This document shows positions 1 to 11,204 of a stretch of 64,000 nt of DNA, piece after piece. Position 1 is the first letter of the stretch, and each line of letters opens with the position of its first letter. Source of the DNA: Scortum barcoo (lineage: Eukaryota > Chordata > Actinopteri > Centrarchiformes > Terapontidae); contig CM041544.1 in the NCBI GenBank assembly GCA_023238725.1, forward strand, positions 652,501-716,500. Direction: 5' to 3'. The notes below the pieces were generated by a model that worked only from the letters and a program-made list of their open reading frames with translations, was not told where the DNA came from and searched no databases. The position numbers and the translations under genes were made by a program.

Positions 1-887
1 CCCTCACACCATTACTGACCCACTGCCAAACCGGTCATGCTGGATGGATGTTGCAGGCAGCAGAACGTTCTCCACGGCGTCTCCAGACTCTGTCACGTCT
101 GTCACATGTGCTCAGTGTGAACCTGCTTTCATCTGTGAAGAGCACAGGGCGCCAGTGGCGAATTTGCCAATCTTGGTGTTCTCTGGCAAATGCCAAACGT
201 CCTGCACGGTGTTGGGCTGTAAGCACAACCCCCACCTGTGGACGTCGGGCCCTCATACCACCCTCATGGAGTCTGTTTCTGACCGTTTGAGCAGACACAT
301 GCACATTTGTGGCCTGCTGGAGGTCATTTTGCAGGGCTCTGGCAGTGCTCCTCCTGTTCCTCCTTGCACAAAGGCGGAGGTAGCGGTCCTGCTGCTGGGT
401 TGTTGCCCTCCTACGGCCTCCTCCACGTCTCCTGATGTACTGGCCTGTCTCCTGGTAGCGCCTCCATGCTCTGGACACTACGCTGACAGACACAGCAAAC
501 CTTCTTGCCACAGCTTCGCATTGATGTGCCATCCTGGATGAGCTGCACTACCTGAGCCACTTGTGTGGGTTGTAGACTCCGTCTCATGCTACCACTAGAG
601 TGAAAGCACCGCCAGCATTCAAAAGTGACCAAAACATCAGCCAGAAAGCATAGGAACTGAGAAGTGGTCTGTGGTCACCACCTGCAGAACCACTCCTTTA
701 TTGGGGGTGTCTTGCTAATTGCCTATAATTTCCACCTGTTGTCTATTCCATTTGCACAACAGCATGTGAAATTGATTGTCAATCAGTGTTGCTTCCTAAG
801 TGGACAGTTTGATTTCACAGAAGTGTGATTGACTTGGAGTTACATTGTGTTGTTTAAGTGTTCCCTTTATTTTTTTGAGCAGTAGTG
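1..887 (-). mobile_element. Tc1-like DNA transposon, copy A (cut by window edge)
   Basis: This is the 5' half of a Tc1/mariner element in minus orientation. The terminal inverted repeat (…TTTTTTTGAGCAGT…) ends at 887 and is followed by a TA target dinucleotide. A full copy of the same family lies at 42309-43839. The minus-strand transposase shows the paired helix-turn-helix region (MRRSLQPTQVAQVVQLI at about 590-540, then AVARRFAVSVSVVSRAWRRYQ at about 520-455), a basic linker and the first catalytic aspartate in FTDESRF (about 115). Two frame breaks are visible, one inside the first HTH near 530 and one after CNIHPA near 35, so no functional protein is made. The window edge, not biology, removes the rest. 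It probably lies in a downstream intron of the prss12-like gene. Confidence 0.9.
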
Positions 888-895
888 TATATATA

Positions 896-933
<38 letters not shown>
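886..933. repeat. (TA)n(CA)n microsatellite
   Basis: A dinucleotide run directly abuts the end of Tc1 copy A. It begins TATATA and continues as about 20 CA units. Confidence 0.95.
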
Positions 934-934
<1 letters not shown>

Positions 935-1369
935 CCCTATAAGGCACTGTGTGCCTTTCAGCTGTATATCAGAACAAAGACAATAAGACAGTATCATAGT
1001 AATCATAAAAAGTTTCATGGGCACTGCCAAATTTATGTCACAGTGAGCTTAGCCTCATGTCAGTTTATGTATGTGTGTATTTTGTCTAATAGGCTACATC
1101 AAAAGCTTTGAATGTGCAACACAAATGTGCCATTGTGAATCAGTGAACTGCTAGAAGCAAACAACTTAACAACAAAACCCAGGCAGTTTTGGAAAGTGAT
1201 CATTTACTTGTAGTTATCTGTTTTGAGGGAATGCTAATGAGTGAGGCAGTTGGAGTCTTAGTGCCAACACTGCCAGCAGTGCAGTTGTGTATTATGAGCA
1301 CAATACATTCGTTATTGTTTATTAGTCTTGTATTTATTTATATAATCTGAGATGACACTCAGATCTTAC
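934..1369. other. Intron sequence, nothing recognised
   Basis: AT-rich sequence between the microsatellite and the SRCR exon. I see no coding signal or recognisable repeat. Confidence 0.6.
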
Positions 1370-1545
1370 CTTCAGGTTCAGCACAAATCACCCCTGCTTC
1401 ATTGCCATGGTTGCAGTCGCTGGTGACAAACTTTCTTCTCCGGCATTCCAATAGGGAATTCTCATTGCCACGGCAACCCAGACGCTCATAGTGAAAGACG
1501 GAACCTGGACCGAAGTAGGAATGCTGCAGGGCTATACCAATCTCA
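1370..1545 (-). CDS. prss12: prss12-like exon: second half of an SRCR domain
   Basis: This exon encodes the C-terminal half of a scavenger-receptor-cysteine-rich domain. It opens G-EIGIALQHSYFGPGS and includes RLGCRGNENSLLECRR, SDCNHGNEAGVICA and EPE. The G-x-G-N-E-x-S-L-x-x-C and C-x-H-x-x-E/D-A-G-V-x-C signatures are typical of SRCR domains. The acceptor is a CTGCTGCAG ending at 1546 and the donor GTAAGA starts at 1369. The exon has 176 bases, begins in phase 2 and ends in phase 1. It joins in frame to the exon at 4663-4801, rebuilding one complete SRCR domain. A kringle followed by SRCR domains is the order known for neurotrypsin, a secreted synaptic serine protease. The protease and further SRCR exons would be left of the window. 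Confidence 0.85.
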
Positions 1546-1616
1546 CTGCAGCAGATACACAGGGAGACTCTCTATGTAAAAAAAAAACACATAGGCTTCT
1601 ACTGTCAAAGCAAATA

Positions 1617-3145
1617 CAGTGGGGCAAAAAAGTATTTAGTCAGCCACCAATTGTGCAAGTTCTCCCACTTAAAAGATGAGAGGTCTCCAATTTTCATCAT
1701 AGGTATACCTCAACTATGAGAGACAAAATGAGAAAAAAAAAATCCAGAAAATCAATAACATTGTCTGATTTTTAAAGAATTTATTTGCAAATTATGGTGG
1801 AAAATAAGTATTTGGTCAATAACAAAAGTTCATCTCAATACTTTGTTATATACCCTTTGTTGGCAATGACAGAGGTCAAACATTTTCTGTAAGTCTTCAC
1901 AAGGTTTTCAGGTTTTCACACTGTTGCTGGTATTTTGGCCCATTCCTCCATGCAGGATCTCCTCTAGAGCAGTGATGTTTTGGGGCTGTCGCTGGGCAAC
2001 ACGGACTTTCAACTCCCTCCAAAGATTTTCTATGGGGTTGAGATCTGGAGACTGGCTAGGCCACTCCAGGACCTTGAAATGCTTCTTACGAAGCCACTCC
2101 TTCGTTGCCCGGGCGGTGTGTTTGGGATCATTGTCATGCTGAAAGACCCAGCCACGTTTCATCTTCAATGCCCTTGCTGATGGAAGGAGGTTTTCACTCA
2201 AAATCTCACGATACATGGCCCCATTCATTCTTTCCTTTACACGGATCAGTCGTCCTGGTCCCTTTGCAGAAAAACAGCCCCAAAGCATGATGTTTCCACC
2301 CCCATGCTTCACAGTAGGTATGGTGTTCTTTGGATGCAACTCAGCATTCTTTCTCCTCCAAACACGACAAGTTGAGTTTTTACCAAAAAGTTCTATTTTG
2401 GTTTCATCTGACCATATGACATTCTCCCAATCCTCTTCTGGATCATCCAAATGCTCTCTAGAAAACTTCAGATGGGCCTGGACATGTACTGGCTTAAGCA
2501 GGGGGACACGTCTGGCACTGCAGGATTTGAGTCCCTGGTGGCGTAGTGTGTTACTGATGGTAGCCTTTGTTACTTTGGTCCCAGCTCTCTGCAGGTCATT
2601 CACTAGGTCCCCCCGTGTGGTTCTGGGATTTTTGCTCACCGTTCTGGTGATCATTTTATTGATTCATTGATTTCTTCACACCAAGCTGCTTACCTATTGC
2701 AGATTCAGTCTTCCCAGCCTGGTGCAGGTCTACAATTTTGTTTCTGGTGTCCTTTGACAGCTCTTTGGTCTTGGCCATAGTGGAGTTTGGAGTCTGACTG
2801 TTTGAGGTTGTGGACAGGTGTCTTTTATACTGATAATGAGTTCAAACAGGTGCCATTAATACAGGTAACGAGTGGAGGACAGAGGAGCCTCTTAAAGAAG
2901 AAGTTACAGGTCTGTGAGAGCCAGAAATCTTGCTTGTTTGTAGGTGACCAAATACTTATTTTACTGAGGAATTTACCAATTAATTCATTAAAAATCCTTA
3001 CAATGTTGATTTCCTGGATTCTTTCCCCCATTCTGTCTCTCATAGTTGAAGTTAACCTATGATGAAAATTACAAGCCTCTCTCATCTTTTTAAGTGGGAG
3101 AATTTGCACAATTGGTGGCTGACTAAATACTTTTTTGCCCCACTG
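1617..3145 (-). mobile_element. Tc1-like transposon B, complete with inverted repeats
   Basis: Both ends are present as an inverted repeat of about 60 bp. It starts CAGTGGGGCAAAAAAGTATT at 1617 and ends with the reverse complement at 3145. TA duplications flank it at 1615-1616 and 3146-3147. The element is 1529 bp, slightly short for a Tc1 element because of an internal deletion in the transposase. It lies in the intron that splits the SRCR domain of the prss12-like gene. Confidence 0.95.
1866..2778 (-). pseudogene. Dead Tc1-family transposase of element B
   Basis: Translation starts at an ATG at 2778 (MAKTKELSKDTRNKIVDLH), which begins the N-terminal helix-turn-helix. An in-frame TAA follows at 2658-2656. 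Reading then resumes at 2654 (MITRTVSKNPRTTRGDL) in another frame, with the second HTH and nuclear-localisation region missing. The DDE catalytic part is recognisable: VIWSDETKIELFGK (first D), GWVFQHDNDPKHTA (second D) and SPDLNPIENLW (E, DD34E spacing). A further frame break near 1940 removes the C-terminal tail. It should encode the cut-and-paste recombinase of the element but cannot in this state. The inverted repeats may still be usable in trans. Confidence 0.9.
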
Positions 3146-3429
3146 TATCATGCAACTCAAGAGAAATGTCAGGTTGAAAAAGACTTTCAAATATTTAAAT
3201 GGTAATTCTGATATAAGCTAGTCATACTAAGCTGAATACAACAGCACTGCTCATAAGAATTTTGACATAATTTGATTCCTCCAGAAAAACGGGAAAAATT
3301 GCCATGTAACAACAAACTGTACAGAACAAATGGGGAATGTAGTGGTAGCTCACTGGCGAGCATAGCTGGTGAATTCCACAAGCTACAACTTTAATGGTGT
3401 AATTAACTTCAGTGGATTCAATTTTAAGT

Positions 3430-3590
3430 CTGGACTGGGGTAAGCTTACTGTGTTGCCCTAAGGAACTGGCTGATGCCTTATCATTGACTTAATGTCCAT
3501 GGGAGACCTCATGGTAGGGCTAACTTGTTCAGCCTGCTGCCAGCACGACCTGGCTGTGGATAAGTCAAAGAAATGGATGGATGGAACTGT
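3430..3590 (+). repeat. Probable LINE 3' tail with (GGAT) end
   Basis: The stretch ends with CACGACCTGGCTGTGGATAA…AAATGGATGGATGG. This resembles the short 3' tails of fish non-LTR elements that finish in GGAT repeats. Only the tail is left. The assignment is from memory of such tails. Confidence 0.4.
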
Positions 3591-4662
3591 TTTGCTTTTA
3601 GCCTTGATTATCTTCACCGTATTTGCACTTCGCTTGTAAAATATGTTACTCTTCTGCCAGTGGACTTGTCCATGTTATAGTTATATGCAAAACCAACTCT
3701 TTTATGTGAGCATGCTCATTGCTATATTAGGTAATTCTGTGTTGACTAATAACTAGAATTTTGTGACTGCTTAGACCGCAAAATTCGACTTACTTTTTAG
3801 AGAGCTCAGGCTGTAGAACTTTCAGATTTACACAATAAAAGCAATAAACAAAGTGTAACTTGAGAGGTTACTATTTTGCTCACTTTGATGGCAGAAAAAG
3901 TGCCAGAGGCAGGTAATTGCAAACTAGTTACATTTCTGAGGAGCTCCAGATAGGGAGACAGTATCAGGATGTCAAAACAGGAAAACAATATGGGTCCTTT
4001 TTATCTGATCTATTGCCCATTTTCCTGATGACTAATGTTGGAGGCAGAACAGTGTGTTGTAAGAGTGATTCTATGAGTGCCCAAGACCTCTTCAAACATC
4101 AGGGCCCCAAAGGACCATTTAAGCACTTGTTGTACTTAGTCAAAGTGGAGTTAAATTGAAGTACTTCATTTAATATGCTGTTCATGTGTTGTGTTGTCAT
4201 ATAAACGTAGAGTAGTAAGAAGTACAATGTTACTCTCTGAAATATAGTGAAGTAAAAAATGGAGGTACACATGTACAAGGTGAACAATATTTGTCTTTAG
4301 ATATAATACCTGAGTAATGGTACTCAGTTACAGTTCTACCATTGCAAAAGGGATAAGATCAGAGAGGCTGTGCCACAATTTTCGACACAACGTTGGTATG
4401 CAGAACTGCATCCACATGTGGATAAGCATGCAGGTAAAAAAAAAAGTGCTAACCAAGTTTGACATTTCAAGACAAACCCAATGAAGACCCCCAAAGTAGA
4501 AGCAGTGACTCAGACTAAAACTGCAACAAAAGTGAAAAACTCAGGTTGGTTGAGGCTTTGTCTACTGCAAATACACTGCTGTTTGTAACCATTATTTGGA
4601 CAGTTCATTTACACATGTGTACAATGTTAGAAAGGTGTCTGACTCTCTGAGAATGCCCTCAC
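3591..4662. other. Intron sequence, nothing recognised
   Basis: The part of the SRCR-splitting intron between the repeat tail and the exon at 4663. It is AT-rich, with no coding or repeat signal that I recognise. Confidence 0.6.
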
Positions 4663-4801
4663 CCCAGTCCGAGTTGTCTGCATATGACGCTAGCATCACG
4701 GTCAGTCCAGTGTGTGTCACATACTGCCCCCCACTGGCCATTCAGGTATACCTCCAGGCGCCCACTGTTGCCTGATGACCCCCCTACCAATCTGGCTGCA
4801 C
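4663..4801 (-). CDS. prss12: prss12-like exon: first half of an SRCR domain
   Basis: The exon reads (G)AARLVGGSSGNSGRLEVYL, then NGQWGAVCDTHWTDRDASV, then ICRQLGLG. This is the classic SRCR start (R-L-V-G-G … G-R-L/V-E-V … W-G-x-V-C-D … W-x-x-x-D-A-x-V-I-C-R-Q-L-G). The acceptor is ATTTGCAG ending at 4802 and the donor GTGAGG begins at 4662. The length is 139 bases, phase 1 in and phase 2 out, matching the kringle exon upstream and the second SRCR exon downstream. In neurotrypsin the SRCR domains are thought to serve protein-protein contacts of the secreted protease. Confidence 0.88.
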
Positions 4802-6091
4802 CTGCAAATGACACAAAAATAATTCAGTTAAAATACATGCAAAAATGAATAATAAAGGCACTTTTTAAATTTGGTACCTTTTTGATGAGTACATTGGTAA
4901 CTGGTACACTGCGTAGACCAGTAGATGAGATATAGCAGATATGAATAACTAGACCATAATATAGCCATGACAAGAGAAAATGGAGCAATAGCTTGTAAAA
5001 TTCAAACATTAATCCATCTACCTTTCTCATGTACTCAAAGATCTGTGAGTTCCAGCTTTCAGCCTGCTGCTGGAGTTAGCCAGGTAGGGAGCGTTCTGAG
5101 CTGCAGAAATCTGGATGTGCTAGGTATATTTTATGCATAAGTAGGAAACCTCTATAAAAATGACTTTTAGTCATAATGGTTAAAACAGTCACTATGTCCT
5201 GACAGTAGTACATGAGACAGATAATCTGTGAAAGTTATCTACCTGCAGCCTCTAAGGCCATATGCATCAAAACGACCAAATCAAACAGAATACCTGACAG
5301 AGTGTCTATCGCTGCTCCTGCACAGGTTCTGGCCAGCTCCCTTTACTGTGCATGCACTAACTTGGAGCGGATGCAATGGTGGATAAACACCCAAGCAATG
5401 AGAAACTGCACATCCCTCCTTTGTCAACAAGACAGATATCTAAAAAAAAAAGCAGACTAATGAACAGGAGGATTTGGAGGTGGAGCGACCTGGAAGATGT
5501 ACTCCCTTATAGTTTCAAGATGTCTACTCTCCTTTAAATTGTACTGCCTGTAGCTTTTACCCATACAATGGTCTTTTCGTGAACCAATTAGTTTTGTGGC
5601 CTAAACTTATCTGAACTTTAGCTGTAATTTGAAAATAAAAAAGAAAACAGAAAAAAGAAAAGTAAAATAAGTTAAAATTTGACCTCCCACAGAATAAAAA
5701 CCCCGGTGTCTTGGGCGAAAGCCCTGCATTTGACCTAAACATTACATTTCAACAATAGCTTGCAAAAAAATGTAAAGGTATATCAAGCACAATATCAGTT
5801 AACAGAAGAGCCTTAAAGTGGGTCCTGCTTTATAACCTGATCTTGAGGCTCTGTCTTGAAGAGGGTCCCTGTGTCAGAATCACATTCTATCTAAATATCT
5901 AAAGTTTTTGCTTATATGCTGCATGTTCCTAAAAGAAAGTGTTATAACATAATGATCAAAGTAACACACGGCAAATCTGGGGCAAAGTCATATTCTAACA
6001 TTGAATAAAACGCACACTGCACAGAATGGGAAGAACAGGGGGTTAATAACGGCCCTCCATCTATCTGAAAGCTGGTGTCATCCCTGCTCAC
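4802..6091. other. Intron between kringle and SRCR exons
   Basis: AT-rich intron. The only structure noted is the inverted-repeat arm at 5155-5231. The sequence at 5237-5460 shows weak similarity to the reverse complement of 7290-7480, which suggests that both are diverged copies of one repeat. Confidence 0.55.
5155..5231 (+). repeat. Dispersed repeat, arm 1 (inverted relative to 7575-7650)
   Basis: The core at 5199-5231 is a 33-bp perfect reverse-complement match to 7575-7607. Looser similarity extends left to about 5155. The two arms flank the kringle exon. The family is not recognised. Confidence 0.8.
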
Positions 6092-6334
6092 CCTGATGGC
6101 AGTCACAATAGGCCCAGCCAATGGCACCAGAGCTCTGCCTGAAGAAGCACCAGGGGTTGGCCTCTCGGTCCGGGTTTCGGCAGAAGCTATGGTCTCCAAG
6201 GCCTCGGCCTGGGTACTGCCGCATGTAGTCTGGGAAGTCAGTCCACTTCAGACAGGGGGAACCTGAGTTCGTGTGGGAAACCGAGCCATTGTAGTAGCCC
6301 AGTTCTGTGAAGCCTTCTGAACAGGAGAGGGGAG
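6092..6334 (-). CDS. prss12: prss12-like exon: kringle domain
   Basis: This 243-base exon, phase 1 at both ends, encodes one kringle. The acceptor GTCTGCAG ends at 6335 and the donor GTGAGC starts at 6091. Six cysteines are present in kringle order: SCSEGF, SPCLKW, HSFCRNPD, PWCFF, AYC and DC. The hallmark F-C-R-N-P-D and N-P-W-C-F segments are intact, followed by W-A-Y-C-D-C. The ending C-H-Q-G leads in frame into the SRCR exon at 4801. Kringle followed by SRCR is the order of neurotrypsin (PRSS12), whose kringle also ends W-x-Y-C-D-C. Other kringle proteins, such as plasminogen, ROR and Kremen relatives, are not followed by SRCR domains. The exon is flanked by inverted copies of an unclassified repeat. 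Confidence 0.88.
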
Positions 6335-6875
6335 CTGCAGACACATATCCTCACTCAGTCAGTCCTACAATCTTTATTTACTAAATCACATTACATGGAA
6401 AACAGCAAAGCTACCACTGATGAAGCTCTATACTATTAGGGTAAATGAGAAGAGTTCATATGGAATTTCTGAAAGCTCTTCTTTTTTCAGTATTACAACT
6501 CGGGTGTCTGCAGCGACTTTCCAAGAAAAAAAACAAGCAACACACACTATTTACTATATTTACTATTCAACTTACTTGTGTGTGAAGTGGCATGCTTTTT
6601 CCAGTCTGCTAGCATTGCGAGTAATGGCAAAAAACAAAGAAACAAAACTTGGGAAGTGAGGCCAAAAAAAACATTTGAAATGACTGATTATTGCCATACT
6701 GCCATGAACAACAACTAAATGAAAATCTTTGCAATTATTAAGTTTAAGTTTTTCAGATTAGTAGTTTACACTATTGATTCGGCTTTTCTACTTTGTGTAC
6801 TGTTCCTTTAACATGTGCAGTGGTGACAGCAAATCAGTGTAACTGTAGTGTGACAAAGCTGAAGAAAGAGACAGA

Positions 6876-6908
<33 letters not shown>

Positions 6909-7574
6909 ACAACAGAAAAGACGCCTGTTTCGAGGAATGTAAAACTCATTTTGTGTTCTCCCACCGTCTGTGTCAGTGGATTGTAGGTTTTGTTTGAAGC
7001 TTAGTTTGTTCAGGCTTAATGTATGTAAAAATGCCAATAGCTTTGTCAGACAAGTTTCATGTTGTGTGTTTTGTGTTTTTTTTTTGTAAAGCAGATTGAG
7101 AAGCTACGAGCAGCTGGCATGGTCAAGTTAAACCTCATGAGGAACATGAGCTGAACACCACTGCCATTTTAGGGTGTGGTTCAAATTAAAGCTACAGTCA
7201 GTAGGGTGTAGAAGAGGGTGGACTGGAAGTACAACTTCTAGGTTTCTCCCCCTCTCTCTGTGCTGCACTCTAGCCCCTCCCTGCAGTGTTGCTCAGTCTA
7301 ATTCTTTCTTAGTTTGTTTTTCTTCACTGCTCTTCCTCTGTTTACTCATCTTTTGTGTAAACTGTTGTTTTCTCATTGCTTCATTGTTCAGTGGTTGTTT
7401 GTCTGCCACTGTGTCTGCTACAAGTTCGCACATGTGTGGTGAAGTGGGCCCGTGCAGAAGCAGGGACTGAAGCTCCATCAGATACTCTGCTCTGTACGGT
7501 TGTTGATTCAGGCATGGTGGATTCTTTTCAGATCGCCTTAGGCAGTAGATGGGGACAGATGAATCTGATTTTTA
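6335..7574. other. Intron 5' of the kringle exon
   Basis: Contains an AG microsatellite at 6882-6908. Around 7170-7480 there is sequence that looks like a degenerate SINE- or MITE-type repeat, but I cannot name it. Confidence 0.5.
6882..6908. repeat. (AG)n microsatellite
   Basis: About 13 uninterrupted AG units. Confidence 0.95.
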
Positions 7575-7650
7575 TCACAGATTATCTGTCTCATGTACTA
7601 CTGTCAGAATATAGTGACAGTTTTAGTGAATATGACTAAAAAGTAATTTT
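7575..7650 (-). repeat. Dispersed repeat, arm 2 (inverted relative to 5155-5231)
   Basis: The core at 7575-7607 is the perfect reverse complement of 5199-5231. Similarity decays toward 7650. Confidence 0.8.
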
Positions 7651-7678
7651 TAAATACATTACCTACTTCTACTTTAAC

Positions 7679-10600
7679 CATCCATCCATCCATCCATCCA
7701 TCTTCATCCGCTTTATCCGGGACCGGGTCGCGGAGGCAGCAGTCTGAGCAGAGATGCCCAGACTTCCCTCACCCCAGACACTTCCTCCAGCTCTTTCCGG
7801 GGGGACCCTCGAGGCGTTCCCAGGCCAGCCGAGAGACATAGTCTCTCCAGCGTGTCCTGGGTCTTCCCCTGGGCCTCCTCCCGGTGGGACATGCCTGGAA
7901 CACCTCCCTAGGGAGGCGCATCCAGGGGGCATCCGAAACAGATGCCCAAGCCACCTCAGCTGACTCCTCTCGATGCGCTTGAAGGAGCAGCGGCTCTCTA
8001 CTCCCGAGCTCCTCCTCCCTTCGAGTGACCGAGCTGCCTTCTCACCCTATCTCTAAGGGAGCCATTTCAGGCCCAGCCAAAGCGGAGGAAACTCATTTCA
8101 GCCGCTTGTATCCGCAATGGGATCTTGTCCAAAGTCTTCGGTACCCAAAGTTACCAAAGTAGGTCATGACCATAGGTAGGGTAGATTGACCTGGTAAATC
8201 GAGAGCTTCAGACCTTCTTTCGGCTCAGCTTCCATGTTCTTCGACCGACGGGTCACGACCTTCAGATTCGCATAACTGCCGGCGGACGCCTGCACCAATC
8301 CGCCTGTCAATCTCACGCTCGCCCATCTTTCCCTCACTCGTGAACAAGACCCCGAGATACTTGAACTCCTCCACTTGAGGCAGGACCTCTCCACCCACCC
8401 GGAGAGGGCACGCCACCCTTTTCCGGTCGAGAACCATGGCCTCGGATTTGGAGGTGCTGATTCTCATCCCAGCCGCTTCACACTCGGCTGCAAACCGCTC
8501 CAGCACACGCTGAAGGTCCTGGCTTGATGAAGCCAACAGGACAACATCATCCGCAAAAAGCAGAGATGAAATCCTGTGGTTCCCAAACCGGACTCCCTCC
8601 GGCCCCTGGCTACGCCTAGAAATCCTGTCCATAAAGATTATGAACAGGACCGGTGACAAAGGGCAGCCCTGCCGGAGTCCAACATGTACTGGGAACAGAT
8701 CTGACTTACTGCACCGGCAATGCGTGCAAATTGAACCAAGCTCCTGCTCCTGGCCGGTCGTACAGAGACCGAACAGCCCTTAGCAAAGGCCCCCGGACCC
8801 CATACTCACGGAGCACTCCCCACAGAATACCACGAGGGACACGGTCGAATGCCTTCTCCAGATCCACAAAGCACATGTGGACTGGTTGGGCAAACTCCCA
8901 TAAACCCTCAAGCACCCTGCAGTGGAGAGTATAGAGCTGGTCCAGTGTTCCACGACCCGGGACGAAAACCGCATTGTTCCTCCTGAATCCGAGGGTCGAC
9001 TATCGGCCGAATTCTCCTCTCCAGTACCCTGGCGTAGACCTTCCCGGGGAGGCTGAGAAGTGTGATCCCCCTGTAGTTGGAACACACTCTCCGGTCCCCT
9101 TTTTAAAAAGAGGGACCACCACCCCGGTTTGCCACTCCAGAGGCACTGTCCCCAACCTCCATGCAATGTTGCAGAGGCGTGTCAGCCAAGACAGCCCCAC
9201 AACATCCAGAGACTTGAGGTACTCAGGGCGGATCTCATCCACCCCCACCCCCGGCGCCTTGCCACCGAGGAGCTTGCGAACGAACTACCTCAGTGACTTC
9301 AGGCTCGGGTGCTTGGGTGATGGACGAGTCCACCTCAGAGTCCCCAGCCTCCGCTTCCTCACTGGAAGGCAAGTCGGTGGGATTGAGGAGATCCTCGAAG
9401 TATTTCTTCCACCGTCGTCCGACAATGTCCCCAGTCGAGGTCAACAGCTCCCCACCCGCACTGTAAACAGTGTTGGCAGAGTACTGCTTTCCCCTTCTGA
9501 GGCGCCGGACGGTTTGCCAGAATCTCTTCGAGGCCGACCGATAGTCCTCCTCCATGGCCTCACCGAACTCCTCCCAGACCCGAAGTTTTTGCCTCCAGGA
9601 CCGTCCTGGGCTGCGGCTTGCTTGGCCTGCCGGTACCCGTCATTGGTTCAACTGCGCCAGGAGTCCCACAGGCCAACATGGCCCGATAGGGACTCCTTCT
9701 TCAGCCTGACAGCATCCCTTACTTCCGGTGTCCACCACCGGGTTCAAGGGGTTGCCGCCACGACAGGCACCAGAGACCTTAGGCGTGGCCCACAACTTCG
9801 AACTGCCATGCAGTTCGACAATGGAGGCAGAGAACATGGTCCACTCGGACTCAATGTCCCCAGCCTCCCTCGGAATCTGTGAGAAGCTCTTCCGGAGGTG
9901 GGAGTTGAAGACCTCCCTGACAGAGGGCTCGGCCAGACGTTCCCAACAGACCCTCACAATACGTTTGGGTCTGCCAGGTCTGTCCAACTTCCTCCTCCTG
10001 CCAGCGGATCCAACTCACCACCAGGTGGTGATCGGTTGACAGCTCAGCCCCTCTCTTTACCCGAAAGTGTCCAAGACATACGGCCGGAGATCAGATGAAA
10101 CGACAACAAAGTCGATCATCGACCTCCGACCTAGGGTGTCCTCCTGGTGCCACGTGCACTGATGGACACCCTTTATGCTCGCCAAACATGGTGTTCGTTA
10201 TGGACAAACCGTGACTAGCACAGAAGTCCAATAACAGAACACCGCCCGGGTTCAGATCGGGGAGGCCGTTCCTCCCGATCACACGCCTCCAGGTATCACT
10301 GTCGCTGCCCACGTGAGCGTTGAAAGTCCCCCAGTAGAACAATGGAGTCCCCAGTCGGAGCACTATCACTGCAAGTACCCCTCCCAGGGACTCCAAGAAG
10401 GCCGGGTACTCTGTACTGCTGTTCGGCCCGTATGCACAAACAACAGCAAGAGACCTATCCCCAACCCGAAGGCGCAGGGAAGCGACCCTCTCGTTCACCG
10501 GGGTGAACTCCAACACATGGCGGCTGAGCTGGGGAGCTATAAGCAAGCCCACACCAGCCCGCCGCCGCTCACCCTGGGCAACTCCAGAGTAGTGGAGGGT

Positions 10601-11190
10601 CCAGCCCCTCTCAAGGAGCTGGGTTCCAGAGCCAAGCTATGCGTGGAGGTGAGCCCGACTATCTCTAGCCGGTACCTCTCAACCTCCCGCAAGACAAGCT
10701 CAGGCTCCTTCCCCCCCAGCGAGGTGACATTCCATGTCCCTATTGCCAGAGTTTTGGTCCAGGGATTGGGTCGTCGAGGCCCCCCGCCACGACTGCTACC
10801 CAAACCACATTGCACCTGGCCCCTCATGGACCTTCCTGCGGGTGGTGAGCCTACTGGAAGGCGGACCCACGTCGCCATTTCGGGCTGAGCCCGGCCGGGT
10901 CCCGTGGGCAAAGACCCGGCCACCAGGCGCTCGCCTGTGCAGCCCCAACCCCAGGCCTGGCTCCAGGGTGGGGCCCCTGTAACGCCAATCCGGGCGACGT
11001 GAACGGTCCTTGTTCTTCTTTTATCCATGGTGGGCTTGTGAACTGGCCGCTCTTAGTCTGGCCCGTCACCTAGGACCTGTTTGCCATGGGAGACCCTACC
11101 AGGGGCGTAATGCCCCCGACAACATAGCTCCTAGGATCATTTGGGCACACAAACCCCTCCACCACAGTAAGGTGGCGGTTCAAGGAGGGG
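7679..11190 (-). mobile_element. Rex3 (RTE-clade) LINE, nearly full length
   Basis: A minus-strand non-LTR retrotransposon of about 3.5 kb. Its 3' end is a (GATG)n run, seen on the plus strand as CATC repeats at 7679-7701, a feature known for Rex3. Its 5' part includes an apparent 5' UTR at about 11030-11190. The motif TCTACTTTAACCAT lies at 7668-7681 and again at 11191-11204, giving a 14-bp target-site duplication that overlaps the tail by a few bases. The RT segment around 8650-9140 matches my memory of the conserved teleost Rex3 region. The body is GC-rich (roughly 11.2 down to 7.7 kb) against an AT-rich intron. It sits in the long intron upstream of the kringle exon. Confidence 0.92.
7769..11028 (-). 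pseudogene. Rex3 endonuclease-reverse transcriptase, broken
   Basis: Segments in several minus-strand frames follow the Rex3 order. An APE endonuclease runs from about 10770 to 10090 (IGTWNVTSLGG, EIVGLTSTHS where the catalytic E is expected nearby, FNAHVGSDSDTWR). A linker spans 9990-9235. Reverse transcriptase spans about 9250-8190, with CFVDLEKAFDRVPRGILWG (motif A) at about 8880, MSPVLFIIFMDRISRRSQG at about 8650 and SSLLFADDVVLLASS (motif C, FADD intact) at about 8560. The C-terminal GRRPRGRPRTRWRDYVSRLA segment lies near 7860. At least five frame shifts or stops separate these blocks, so no full protein can be made. It would have nicked target DNA and copied the element RNA. Confidence 0.9.
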
Positions 11191-11204
11191 TCTACTTTAA
11201 CCAT

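Noticed and set aside
7679..7701. CATC repeat as an independent microsatellite
   Set aside because: It is the (GATG)n tail of the adjoining Rex3 element.
8974..9882. 302-codon plus-strand frame
   Set aside because: It is the antisense shadow of the Rex3 RT and linker. The motifs lie on the minus strand.
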